Source of the DNA: Zanthoxylum bungeanum
Lineage: Eukaryota; Streptophyta; Magnoliopsida; Sapindales; Rutaceae
Direction of reading: 5' to 3'
DNA: 64,000 nt
NCBI GenBank assembly: GCA_019454045.1
Contig: SKCR01015032.1
Location: forward strand, 62,001-126,000
The notes below the pieces were generated by a model. The model was not told where the DNA came from and did no database searches. It was given only the letters and a program-made list of their open reading frames with translations. Made by a program: the position numbers and the translations under genes. This document shows positions 21,952 to 33,907 of the stretch, one piece after another (position 1 is the stretch's first letter; each line of letters begins with the position of its first letter).

Positions 21952-23568
21952 TTACTGAGTTGTCCATTCCAACGGCCATTTTCCTGACACTATGTAGTTG
22001 ACATAGTCATCATACCAAGGGATTTCCTGCTGTTTCATGGCAAACAGCTGTTCATCTGGAAAAGTTTCTTTGATTGTCAATTCTTTGCCAGCTGTTTCTC
22101 CATTCTCGAGCCTCGATAAATGATCTGCTACTTGATTTTCTGTCTTTTTTCTGTCTTGAATCTCCACATCGAATTCTTGGAGAAGAAGTATCCAACGGAT
22201 CAGTCTGGGTTTGGCATCTTTCTTCACGATCATATATTTGATTGTTGAATGATCTATGTAGACCACCACTTTGGGACCCAACAGATAAGAGCGGAATTTG
22301 TCAAAAGCAAACACAACTGCAAGCAACTCCTTTTCAGTGGTTGTGTAGTTGAGTTGAGCTTCATTCAGAGTTTTGCTGGAGTAATAAATGGTGTGGAAAA
22401 CTTTTGCTTTGCGTTGTCCCAAAACCGCACCTACAGCAAAATCACTAGCATCGCACATTACCTCAAATGGAAGGGTCCAGTCTAGTGCTACAATGATAGG
22501 AGCAGAAACCGGCTTATGTTTTAGGATCTCAAAAGATTCCTGGCATTCTTTAGTGAAGTTGAAAGGCACATCCTTCTCCAGAAGATTGCACAGAGGTTTA
22601 GCAATCTTGGAAAAGTCTTTGATAAATCTCCTGTAAAAGCCTACATGTCCAAGAAAACTCTGAATCCCTTTGACAGATGTTGGTGGAGGTAGTTTTTCAA
22701 TTGTCTAGATCTTTGCTTTGTCTGCCTCGATCCCCTTTTATGAGATCTGATGTCCAAGAACAATGCCTTCATGCACCATGAAGTGGCATTTCTCCCAGTT
22801 GAGTACCAGATTGGTATCTTCGCATCTTTGTAACACATGTTCCAGATTTTGCAAGCAGTGGTCGAAAGAGTCTACGAACACAGAGAAATCATCTATGAAA
22901 ACCTCCATACTCTGTTCCAGCATATCTGAGAAGATGGCCATCATGCAACGTTGAAATGTGGCAGTGGCATTACATAGTCCAAATGGCATCCTGCGGAAAG
23001 CAAAAGTACCATACGGACATGTAAATGTGGTTTTCTCCTGATCTTCTGGGACGATGGCAATCTGATTGTATCCTGAATATCCATCCAGAAAGCAATAGAA
23101 CTCATGTCCTGCCAGTCTGTCTAGCATCTGATCAATGAATGGTAGCGGAAAATGGTCTTTCCTCGTTGCTTTGTTCAGCTTCCGGTAGTCCATGCATACT
23201 CTTCATCCAGTATCTGTACTTATTGGAATCAGCTCATTCTTTTCATTAGTGACTACAGTAATTCCTCCTTTCTTCGGTACACACTGCATATGACTCACCC
23301 AACTGCTGTATGAGATGGCGTAAATGATGCCAGCATCCAACCATTTGATAATTTCTTTCTTCACGACTTCCTTCATGATTGGATTAAGTCTCCATTGATG
23401 CTCCACTGTGGGTTTGTACTCATCATTCATCAGAATCTCATGCATACAAAATGATGGACTAATGCCTTGAATGTATGCTATATTCCAGCCAATGGCTCTC
23501 TTGTGTTCTCGTAACACTCTCAGCAACTTTTCTTCATGCTCCAATGTTAGCGAAGAAGAAATAATCAC
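21952..23568 (-). pseudogene. pol: Athila pol, reverse transcriptase and RNase H part
   Basis: The RT begins in 23568-23203 and continues in 23193-22738 with FPLPFIDQMLDRLAG, GTFAFRRMPFGLCNA and the active site VFIDDFSVF (the catalytic Asp pair is retained). RNase H lies in 22569-21952 with [36 protein letters not shown] and [18 protein letters not shown]. The conserved acidic residues of RNase H appear present. Breaks are one stop near 23200 and shifts near 22740-22570. It is one of the better-preserved parts of the window. Confidence 0.9.
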
Positions 23569-23664
23569 AGGTAATTCAGAAGAGTTTCCAAGAAATGCAT
23601 AACTAAGATGGCTCGGAAGTAACTTCAGCTCCTGCTGTGGTAGTTCTTCAATTGATGGCTTGAT

Positions 23665-23943
23665 TCAATCTTTCTTTGGGAGTTCCAGACTTTCAACTGG
23701 TGGTGTTGATTTGAAACGGAATGGATTGTCAAGATAGTTGATACATTCCAGAATTTTAGCATCTGGCTCGATGTCAATCATGTTGGTGATGCAAGCTTCA
23801 AGTTTGTCCGTGGAAATTGTATCAGTATCTTGGATGATACTATCAACAACATCAATTCTAAAACATTCTTCCTCATTTTCATCACTCAGAAATTTCATGG
23901 CTTTGAAAACATTGAAGGTAACTTCTTGGTCTTGATCTTTCAT
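23665..23943 (-). pseudogene. pol: Athila protease-to-RT linker region
   Basis: A 92-residue acidic frame with no domain I recognise, lying between protease and RT. It reads VTFNVFKAMKFLSDENEEE near its start, as linkers of Athila polyproteins do. A stop separates it from the protease frame upstream and another from RT downstream. Confidence 0.6.
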
Positions 23944-23976
23944 GGTTAATTCTCATTTTTGTACATCAATAACAGT

Positions 23977-26013
23977 TCAACCTGTAGCCAAGAATGGTCT
24001 CCCAATAATGATAGGTACATCTTTGTCTTCTTCCATGTCAAGGATGATGAAATCTACTGGGAGAATGAGTTTGTCAACTTTGACAAGCACATCTTCAATG
24101 ACTCCTCTCGAAAATATGAGCGTTCGATTAGCAAGTTGCAGAGAGACTGAGGTGGGCATTGCTTCTCCAATTTGCAGTTTCCTATAAATAGAAAAAGGCA
24201 TTAAATTAACACTTGCACCTAAGTCACATAAAGCCATACCGATATAATGTTCTTCGATGGTGCATGGGATAGTAAAACTTCCAAGATCTTTCAACTTCGG
24301 GGGAAGCTTTCTCTGAATGATGGCGATGCATTCTTCCGATAATGCTACTGTCTCATAATCTCCCAATCTCCATTTTCGTGAAAGAATGTCTTTCATGAAT
24401 TTAACATAGCAAGGCATTTGTTCCAAAGCTTCTGCAAAAGGAATGTTGATGTGCATCTTTTTGAACACCTCCAAGAATCGAGAAAACTGCTTGTCCAATT
24501 TGTTTTTCTGAAGACGATGAGGAAAATGTGGAGGTGGAGTGATTTGATATTTTTCCTTTTCCTTTGCTTCTTTTTCCTTTGCTACTTTTTCATCTGCTTC
24601 ATTTTCCTCCATCTGTGGAACTACATCTTTTGGAACTTCTTCAATGGTTGCCTTGATTCCAACATCTTTGTTGATTTCAGTACCGTTTTTCAAGGTTATG
24701 GCTTGACATTGCTCCTTCCCTCGGTTCATTGGATTTGGCTCTGTGTTGCTAGGAAGATTTCCTAGCGGTCTGTAACTCTGAGCATTGGCTAGTTGTCCAA
24801 TCTGATTTTCCAGTGCTTTGATGGAAGCTGATTGGCTTTGAAAGATATCATCATATTTTTTTAACTTAGCCAGCACTTCTGCTATTCCTGGTTCATTTGC
24901 CTGCTCCTGGCCTTTATTCTGTTGCTGTTGGAATCCGAGTGGTGGATAGTTCTTTGGCCCTGAATTGTTGCTCCATGAGAAATTGGGATGATTCCTCCAC
25001 CCTAGGTTGTAGGTGTTGGAATATGGATTGTTCTCTTGTCTGTTGAAATTGTTGACATAGTTCACCGTCTCTTCAATTTGGTTTGGCTCTGGTCCTCCTC
25101 CACATGGTGAACTTATGGATCCAATATTGTTTTGTATGTCGAGAGTCTCCATGAATTTACATATCTGATCTAGCTTGGCGTTGACTGCTGTATTGGCTCC
25201 AACTTTATAAATTCCAGCAATTCTTTGGATCATGCTCCTTTTTGTTGGCCACAAGGAATTGTTGTTGGCCATTTCTTCGATTAGGTCCCAGGCTTGATAT
25301 TCTCCTTTTGCCATCAAAGCTCCTACAGCAGCAGCATCAATTATGGTTCTCATCAATCCAGAAAGTCCATTATAGAAAGTTTGGACTTGAAGCCATTTTG
25401 GAATCTCATGGTGAAGACATTTCCGGAGAAAATCTTTATACCTTTCCTAAGCTTCGTTAAGGGATTCTGAATCTTATTGCACAAAGGATGTGATGTCATT
25501 CCTTAATTTTGCTGTTCTAGTTGGTGGAAAGTACTTTGCAAGGAATTTGGTGGCTAGAGTGTTCCAAGCTGTGATAGAACCTCCTGGCAGTGAATGTAGC
25601 CAAGCTTTAGCTCTGTCCTTCAAGGAATATGGGAAAACTCGCAGTCTCATTGCTTCTTCTGATGCTCCGTTGTAATTGAAAGTGTCGCAAACTTCCAGGA
25701 AGTTGCTGATGTGGGCATTAGGATCTTCAGTTGCATTTCCTCCAAACTGAACTGACTGTTGCATCATCTGAATGCAAGTTTTGATGTCACATGTATTTAT
25801 TGGTAAGGGAGGAAGTACAATACAGGAAATGAGGCCATCAACCACAGGAATGGTTCTGTCTCGAATGGGAATTGGTGGTGCAACCTCTAAAGGTTCAGGT
25901 TCCATGTTAACGATTGCTTCTTGGCCTTCTCGCCTTTCTCTTCTCAACTGTCTGATGGTTCTTTCAATCTCTGGGTCAAGCGGTCGGAGTTCAAAGCTTC
26001 TAGTTCGTCTCAT
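23977..26013 (-). pseudogene. gag: Athila gag and aspartic protease
   Basis: The ATG at 26013 (MRRTRSFELRPLDPE) starts Gag. The retrotransposon Gag domain follows with VQFGGNATEDPNAHISNFLE, RLRVFPYSLKDRAKAWLHSL and ITAWNTLATKFLAKYFPP. An in-frame TAA at 25476-25474 and a further stop near 25450 interrupt, with the same frame resuming by 25356. A basic and Glu/Lys-rich region (EKEAKEKEKY) precedes the protease motif ALCDLGASVNLMPFS near 24235-24190 and the flap-like PIIIGRPFLATG at the end (23977). Apart from point stops the order and length are normal for the family. Confidence 0.9.
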
Positions 26014-26120
26014 GTAGTGTCTGAGAACCTGAAACACAAGAAAACATAAATAACAAGTGAAAAGAAAATAGATACAAGTAACATATCTAACCTCAAAACT
26101 AAAAGTGAAAAGATAAATAA

Positions 26121-26145
26121 GTCCCCGGCAATGGCGCAAAAAACT
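26121..26145 (-). promoter_or_regulatory. primer-binding site, tRNA-Asp type
   Basis: On the minus strand TTTTTTGCGCCATTGCCGGG follows the 5' LTR end after three bases. It closely resembles the TGGCGCCGTTGCCGGGGA site used with tRNA-Asp by Athila-type elements, with two changes. Confidence 0.8.
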
Positions 26146-28009
26146 TGACCGGAGCGTAATCACACGAGTATAACGCAAGCGCACGTATCGTTCAAGTAGT
26201 ATAAAAAGTATCGATCCCACGAGGACTTAAAACCAAAGCTATTAGTTTATGAAGCCAAATTATTACAAGTATCTAATGGATTGATTGTTTGATTGGGTGG
26301 TGACTTTAAACTTAGAACAAGTAAATAAAATTGCACAAAAATAGATTAAAGAAAATTCAATATTAAGAAACTATCCAGGGTTGTGAATTCTTCCAATATC
26401 TTTTAAAAGATGAAGTGGTTATTTTATGTTTGTGTAATATATTGGTTTACTAACCTGGAATACGAAATTATGCAAAAGCCTCTGTTGATGGTCAACTACA
26501 CATACCCAGTGTAACCTAATTAAACCATATGTCTATGTCAATCAAATTACCTGGATTCATTAAGATTAAGTTCCAATTGTGGCTACCCCCGCCCGACAGG
26601 TATATGTCTATCCTGTAAGGAAATCTATTAAAGGGTTATCTATCCTCAAGCAAGATCGTGGGCTATTAAGTTTAAGGCTGAAACCTAAAATTCATTTGTC
26701 AAGTTTATTTTAAGTTTACTAGATCAATCTTATTAGTGGCCAGTTAACAAGACGCATTAAGATTAAGACTTAATAAGTAAACCTTTATATTACCCAAACT
26801 ATAAAATACCCCATTATAACCCGATGATATTAGAATTCATCACAACCCCAGATAACAGACTTAGTTACGACACATATCTAAGGCTAATAAAAGCTTAAAT
26901 AAAATAAAAGACATAAAGTAAATGCTGGAAATTAAATACTGGAAATTAAAAATGTAAATGTACAATAAAAGAAATTGATGGGGGTTAGAGGATCCACTTT
27001 TAATATTTCAAAATTAGAAATCTCTCTTATTGTCATTATTTACCGATTAATTATATTTAAACAGACCATATAGGATGTGATATCATTTTTCCAAAGTCCA
27101 ACCGACCATATATGTGGTAACAAAATCATATAAACCGACCATATAGGCGGTAAATAAGGTTGTCACCTAAACCGGTCATATAGGCGGAAACTAATTAATC
27201 CAAATTTTAATTAAATAAGGGAGATTAATCTAATTTTTTTTAAAAGTCTTACCTTTTCACCCCAGCAGAATAAGATTACCTGTTCATGCTGTAAATGAAA
27301 ATACACAAAATTTTATTAATTAAATAAAAAGAAAATAAAAGAAAACTTAAACTAATACACAAGACACTTTCCTTTAGGTTTACATGGAGAAATTCCTCCA
27401 AAGAAAGCATGGAAAATTACAAAGTTAAGCTTGGTATTTATAGGAAAATCTAAAGGTTTCCACCAATTGCTCCACCAAACATGGCATCAAACATGGCACC
27501 AAACATGGCATCAAACATGGCACCAAACATGGCACCAAACATGGCACCAAACATGGCACCAAACATGGCATCAAACATGGCACCAAACATGGCACCAAAC
27601 ATGGAAGCATGTTTGGTGGAAGTTTGATAATTTTTATTTTATTTTATATTTTGAAAATGACTATAGTAATTACACAAAATATACTGGATTATTCATCAAT
27701 TTCGGTCTTGCAAACTTCAGAATTCGAAAATATTTAAATCTTTAAAGTTGTAGATCTATATGTCTTCTTTAATCTGCAACTTGAATCGGCTCAATCAGAT
27801 ATCAAATGAAATTCGTGATGCGTATAGTAAATTTTCTTTTTTGCCATTTTTTTGCTCCGGATTTCATCATTTTAGCCCCGAGTTGATTCCATTAAGTACC
27901 AATACTTTATTTATCTATAAAACACATCAAAACATTCATCAAACCCAAGAAACTAAACAAAATATTAGGTAAAAGGGGCGGTAAATATTGATATATTTTC
28001 CGCTCATCA
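26146..28009 (-). repeat. 5' LTR of Athila-like element
   Basis: 1864 bp, TGATGAGCGG...CCGGTCA on the minus strand. Net length differs by 17 bp from the 3' LTR through several indels, including eight extra 12-bp units. The Gag leader begins right after it. Confidence 0.95.
27473..27604 (-). repeat. 12-bp minisatellite, 11 units
   Basis: Eleven head-to-tail CACCAAACATGG/CATCAAACATGG units, ending in a palindromic GAAGCATGTTTGGTGG. The other LTR of the same element has three units. Methionine/histidine/glutamine-rich open frames over this block are repeat artefacts. Confidence 0.95.
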
Positions 28010-28415
28010 ATATGTTTTTCATGTGTCAAGTTTACAACTTACGTTTTCACGTGATATATTTTCAGTTCATGCTTTACATATTTACCGTTCATGTATACAG
28101 TCCACGATATAATTTTATGCTTTACAATTTACGTGTCAGTTCATGGTTATGTTTTCATGCTTCATGATTTACCACTTATCTTTCACGTTCACAGCCCATG
28201 TTACATGATTTAGAGTTCATGGTTTTCGAGATTTACAATTTAAGTTTCATGCTTCACAGTATAATACTCACATGTTGTCGACACTGTATTTTAAGACATA
28301 GTCCAATGTTGAGTCTCTTATAAGGACACACATAAAGGGTTCAGGAAATTTGTAAGGTTTAATACTGGGAGGGAGAAAAAAAACCCCATGTGATCCAAAA
28401 AGAACAGCCATAGAT
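28010..28415 (+). repeat. segment 3 of the older LTR-like repeat and its flank
   Basis: Up to about 28270 this continues the TTCATG/TTTACA cryptic repeat broken off at 16099. From 28270 to 28415 it is unclassified, with an A-run at 28376-28383. Confidence 0.45.
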
Positions 28416-28784
28416 TGTTGGAGTTGGTCCTTGGAGCGCCAATCCGAATAATATATTGTACAGTTTATTATTTATTAATAAAATAACTATATTTTCATTT
28501 CATACCTTATCAATGGCATTGTCATTTTTCATATTAGATTGATGTATAAATATGCTAAGAATGACATCGACCTTAGAATAGTATTATAGTAATACGGGAC
28601 ACTAGGTGGTCCGATATTAATATAGTATTACTATTCTAAATTATTCTTAAAGTAAATATTCATAATCATTGGTTTTGGAATACGGTCAAATTCCTATAAC
28701 CTAAAAGACTAGCACATGTCGTATATTGGAATTGGAGCTCCAATGGTTTAACCTGATGTACCATGAGCTTTGGAAGCTCGTATA
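28416..28784 (+). repeat. copia LTR G1, first part
   Basis: It starts TGTTGGAGTTGGTCC, then GGAGCGCCAATCCG, closely related to the reverse complement of the LTR end at 50659 (TGTTAGGGTTGGTGC). It is interrupted at 28784 by element C (TSD GTATA) and continues at 47199. Joining the flanks restores a phrase (TCGTATAGACGTGTG) also seen in LTR G2, supporting this reconstruction. Confidence 0.65.
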
Positions 28785-30648
28785 TGTTAGTCTCTAAGAC
28801 ATGCTTCCAAGATCCTAAACATGATTTGTGTGTGAAATAATCAAGTAAAAGCGGAGGAAAACACTTACATTGATTTGGAGAAATTCAAAATTTCTTTTGG
28901 ATGAATGAAGCTCCAAGCTTTTGATAGGTTGTTTGTGCCTTGGGTGAGTTTCCCTAACACCTCAAATGACTCCTCCAAGTGCTAGCTTTGAGAAATTTTT
29001 GAAGCAAAACTTTCTTCCAAGAGAGAAGAGAATTCGGCCAAGTGAGAGGGAGAAGAGAGATGAGTAAATAATTCTTCAAGTTGGTTGTTGTGTGTGTTAA
29101 ATGCAACATTTAAAATTGCTAGCTACTTCCATCAATTTGTGACAATTGATGTAAGTCATGGGTCCCACCATTTTTAAATTCAAAATTTAAGTTGGCTTAC
29201 ACAACACACAACTTGACTTGGGCCCGAGTTCGTTTAATTCTGAATTAAACGAATTTGTCGTCGCGGCATAATTAAATCCAATTTAATTAAATAAGTATGT
29301 CTCGTAAAATTATTATGATAGTCGCTTTCGAATTAATTCCAAATTAACTCGTTCGGCCGAATTAAAATCCAATATTAATTTCGTATTGAAATCCAATTTC
29401 AATTAATATATCTGATATATTATTTTAGCCCCAAATAAATAAATTAAATACAAAAATCCAATTTAACTATTAAATTTATTTTATCGATTAATTCTAAATT
29501 AATCGCGTTCTCTTTTCTATACGAATTTAATCCCAGATTAATTCTTGCCGCAATTAATCCCAGATTAATTTACTCTCTCATAATTAATCCCAGATTAATT
29601 CTATTTGAGTCAAATATCATTGGTGAATCTTTGGGAAGCGACCCAAGAGATTCTTGGATATGTTGGCAGTAAATACGGTTGTCGGACTATCCGAACACGT
29701 GCGTACCCCGTACCACGTTCTCATTGATTTACAAGACACGGTTGGCTTCTAGAAAAGTACCGTGCCTACCCAATTCTCCAGAAATATTCGCCGAGGAATA
29801 TAATATCTATCAGACGCAGTAATACAAATGTAATGCGTAATACGATCCACTATCGGATGTCACATGTTAGGCCTAGGGCTGGCTCTCTGTCTGCCCCGTA
29901 CGAAACATATATCGGATCCCGCGTAACTAATCTCTATAATCGAAAAGTCATGACCTAGTCATACTTTCTCGATAGCTGCAGCATTTAAGAGTACTAGTTC
30001 CGTATCATGTGTGACCATCATCTCCATGTGACTGAAGTGATACTCTCATCTTGACATCACATCCAATACACTACGATTCTCAGTAAACCCAAAACAGGCG
30101 TACACAGAACCTGTTAAAGCTCCAGACAACCAATATCAAAGCAAACTGATTGTCGCAAGTAATAGCGACGTAAGTCTCAGGTTAAAGATCACATACACCT
30201 ACCCTGATTCGGATTCCCATAGACACATAGTCATACTACCAATGGGATTCCGAGTTGGTCTATCCAGAGCGAATTGTTCCCGGTCCAACCGCTAAGAGAA
30301 CCTCTTATTGCACTTGCATAAGTATCCAATACCTAAATATATGATAACTATATTGTTAAGCTTCCATAACGCGCACAAGTGTAATACTAGTCTATTCTGC
30401 ATTATCAATGTCCAGTCTCGATAATACTTCAACTAGGGATATTTAATTATTAAACCGTTCGTGGATTAATATTGTCTCATATCTTATTAATCTGATTTAA
30501 TAATATGGACTTTTATCATTAATATATATCCAAGTAATCCAATTACAATAATGATAAAATAGCAATTTCTTTTTGTCACATAGTTAATTTATACAAAAAC
30601 ACAATGTTCTTTACAAATAGTGATGCTATGGGTCATAATTGTCCAACA
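28785..30648 (-). repeat. 3' LTR of element C
   Basis: 1864 bp. The stretch 29225-29610 is a chain of short imperfect palindromes, including four ATTAATCCCAGATTAATT-type units (29528-29600). A polypurine tract (minus strand CCAAGTGGGAGAT, 30661-30649) abuts it. Confidence 0.95.
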
Positions 30649-30662
30649 ATCTCCCACTTGGC

Positions 30663-32018
30663 TCATAGACAATCACTCAAGTTTCTAACACCTGAACTAT
30701 ATACATGTCGCTCAAACTTTTGCTGAGATATAGCCTTCGTCAGCGGATCTGCAATGTTATCATCTGATGCAATCTTTTCGATCTTCACATCGCCACGATG
30801 TATTATCTCACGAATCAGATAAAATCGTCGAAGTACATACTTGGATCGTTGATGAGACCATGGTTCCATAGCCTGTGCGATAGCCCCATTATTGTCACAA
30901 TACAAAGATACGGGCTCAGTTGCTAACGGAACTACTCCTAATCCAATTAGGAATTTACGGATCCAAACTGCTTCTTTTGCTACCTCAGCTGCAGCAATAT
31001 ATTCTGCTTCTATTGTTGAATCAGCAATAGTCTCTTGCTTGGAAGATTTCCAGCTCACTGCTCCGTTGTTCAAACAAAATATGTACCCTGATTGCGACTT
31101 ACAATCGTCTTTGTCGGTTTGGAAACTTGCATCGGCGAACCCAGTCACCTCAAGTTCTCCTTCCCCACAGACTAAGAAAGCATCTTTAGTTCGTCTAAGA
31201 TACTTAAGAATGTTCTTTCCGTAATCCAGTGACCATCACCTGGATCGGCCTGATAGCGACTGCACATGCTCAAAGCATATGAGACATCAGGTCGCGTACA
31301 TATCATGGCGTACATGATCGATCCGACTGCTGAAACATACGGGATCTGAATCATTACATCTCTCTCATCTTTAGTTTTAGGACATATATCCTTCGATAGA
31401 GAGCCGCCATGTGACATCAGAAGTAGCCCCCTCTTGGACTGATCCATGTTGAATCTCTTCAACACTTTGTCAATGTACGAGCTCTGGGAGAGTCCCAGCA
31501 GCATTCTAGATCTATCTCGGTAGATCCTTATTCCTAGAATAAAAGCTGCTTCTCCCAAGTCTTTCATGGAGAATTTTAATGAAAGCCAAGCTTTCACCGA
31601 TTGTAGCATAGGAATGTCATTGCCAAGAAGCAATACATCATCAACGTATAGGACAATGAATGTCAGTGCACTCCCACGAATCTTCTTATATACACAAGAA
31701 TCATCTTCGTTTGAATGACACCATATTCTTTTATGATCTCATCAAAACGTTGGTTCCAAGAACGCGATGCTTACTTTAATCCATAAATGGGTCGGTTTAA
31801 CTTGCAAACCTTGTTTGCAGATTTTGGTATGACAAAACCATCAGGTTGTTGCATATAAACATCCTCCAAAAGGTTTCCATTAAGGAAAGTGGTTTTGACG
31901 TCCATCTGCCATATTTCATAATCGAAAGATGCAGCAATAGCAAGTATTATCCGAATGGATTTAATCATGGCAACGGGTGAGAAGGTTTCGTCATAATCGA
32001 CACCATGTCGTTGACGAT
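30663..32018 (-). pseudogene. pol: element C pol, RNase H and C-terminal RT
   Basis: RNase H is intact in one frame, 31148-30663 (DASFQTDKDDCKSQSGYIF, AVSWKSSKQETIADSTIEAE, ending DNIADPLTKAISQQKFERH). The RT C-terminal part is at 31633-31172 with KFSMKDLGEAAFILGI, and YVDD is readable at about 31660. A shift near 31700 separates it from 32018-31771 (GVDYDETFSPVAMIKSIR, MDVKTTFLNGNL). The RT is cut here by element D. The catalytic residues are kept, so this copy decayed only lightly before or after D entered. Confidence 0.9.
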
Positions 32019-32023
32019 ACCCT

Positions 32024-33907
32024 TGTTGGACAATTATGACCCATAGCGTCACTATTTGTACAGATCATGGTGTTGTTGTACAAATTAACTATGTGAGAAA
32101 GGAGATTTCACTCTTATCATTTGTGATTAGATCACCTAGATATATAAATGATAAGAGGTCCCTATGATTTGTTCCTGGATTGAGAATGATATGAGATAGT
32201 ATCAGTCCAAGAAGGATAAATCATTAAATATCCCTATTCAGAGTATTATCGAGATTGGACATCGATAAATACGTAAAAGACTAGTATTACACTTGTGCGC
32301 GTTGTGAGGGCACAACAGCATAGTTCTCATATATTTGGGTATAGGATACTCATGCAAGTGTAATAGGAGGTTGTGTTTTACCGATGGTACGAGAAACAGC
32401 TTCGCTCTGGATAGACCCCCTCGGAATTCCATTGGTAGAATGATTATGTGTCTATGGAAGTCTGAAATCAGGGTAGGTGTATTTGGTCTTAACATGAGAC
32501 TTGCACCGCTAATACTTGCGACAATCAATATACTTTGGTTGCGGTCGTCTAGGGCTTTAACAGGTTCTGTGTATGTCAATGCTGGGTATATTGAGAATCG
32601 TAGTGTGTTGGGTGTGATGTCAAGACGGAAGTGTCACTCCAGTCATATGGAGATGATGGTCGCGTAGGATATGAGCCTAGTACTCTTAAGTACTGCAGTC
32701 ATCGGGATAAAATGACAAGGTCAGGTTTATCCGATTATAGAGACTAGTTATCAGACATCCGACATGTGCTTCGTACGGGGCAGACACAATTCCATCCCCA
32801 GGCCTAGCACGTGATCATCCGATACTGGATCGACATACATAATACTACGTATACTACGCATGATATAGATCCTTTATTCCTGTAAGGATATTTCTGGAGA
32901 ATTGGGTAGGCATGGCGCTTTGCTATAAGCCAACCTTGTCTTGTAAATCGGTAAAACGTAGTACTTGGTACTTACATGTTCGGATAGTCCGACGACCGTA
33001 TTTACTGCCAACATATCTGGGGATCTCATGGGTCGCTTCCCGAAGATTCACCGATGACGTATGACTCGCACTTTAATTAATCTGGGATTAATTAGAAGAA
33101 AGAGAAAATTAATCTAGGATTAATTGAGGACATATTTTATCTGGGATAAATATCATTTAAAGAGAGAGAACGATTAATTTGGAATTAATCGGTAAATTAA
33201 TATATTTGATATATTAAACGAAATTAGATTTCGGCGCGGAATTAAAATTAGATTTTAATTCGGGCGAACGAATTAATTTAGAATTAATTCGTTAGCGACG
33301 TGAATAATGACTTCGCTAAGCATAATCATTTAATTGTGTCGCAACGGAAAATTCGTTAATTTGGAATTAGCGAACCCGAGCCCGAGATTATTTGTGAGCG
33401 CATTCGCATTTCGAATTCGAGTGCGGTACGTCAGTCAAATCAAGCATCAAATTGCTAGTCGCTTCTAGCGTCACATCATTCGTCAATCAAGTGATATATG
33501 TCTTTCATTTTGTGTGATTGACACCAGTCACTATTCATTGATTGATGGATTGATGGAGTGATGTGTGTGGTTGGAGCCATTAAGGCTTGACTTTTTGAAA
33601 GCCAAATTCATGGTAAATGAATTTGAAATTCACATTTTTGTATTAGATTCACAAATTAGACTCAAACCACACAACACTCTCTTTCTTCTTCTCTCTTTAC
33701 ACGCCCAAAGTGGGCTGCTCTTCTCTCTTCTTCTGCTCACTGCCGTGAGCTAAGGGAAGCCAAAGTTCTTGGTTTTTGTGGCAAAAATCAAGAGAGCTAG
33801 CACTCCGAGAGACATGCGAAGGTGATAAGGAAGTCCACCCATGAGCCGGGAATCGTTTGACGAAGCTTGGAGCTTGGAAGATGACATCAAAGGCCGAAAA
33901 CAGTGGG
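32024..33907 (+). repeat. inverted (plus-oriented) LTR of element D
   Basis: It starts TGTTGGACAATTATG and follows the family LTR for 1884 bp, stopping short of the LTR 3' end. The first 738 bp (32024-32761) form one arm of an inverted repeat whose other arm is 33908-34645. Confidence 0.9.

Larger units (their letters stand above)
16100..28009 (-). mobile_element. Athila-like Ty3/gypsy retrotransposon carrying captured genes (element A)
   Basis: LTRs 16100-17946 and 26146-28009 are oriented on the minus strand (start TGATGAGCGG, end ACCGGTCA; first 275 bp differ at about 2%). Next to the right-hand (5') LTR is a tRNA-Asp-type primer site. Gag, protease, RT, RNase H and integrase then follow leftward, and a polypurine tract abuts the left LTR. 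The Gag/RT/RNase H motifs are those of the Athila/Tat branch. Flanking 5-mers are ATATT and ATATG, an imperfect TSD. Between integrase and the 3' LTR lie a LOG-like gene copy and a second, unrelated frame. Coding regions have a modest number of stops and shifts. Confidence 0.95.

Noticed and set aside
27425..27745. Histidine/glutamine/tryptophan and cysteine/leucine repeat frames
   Set aside because: They are produced by the 12-bp minisatellite and collapse to a short repeat in the sister LTR.
30892..31224. Plus-strand frame over the RNase H region of element C
   Set aside because: It is the antisense shadow of the well-supported RNase H frame on the minus strand.
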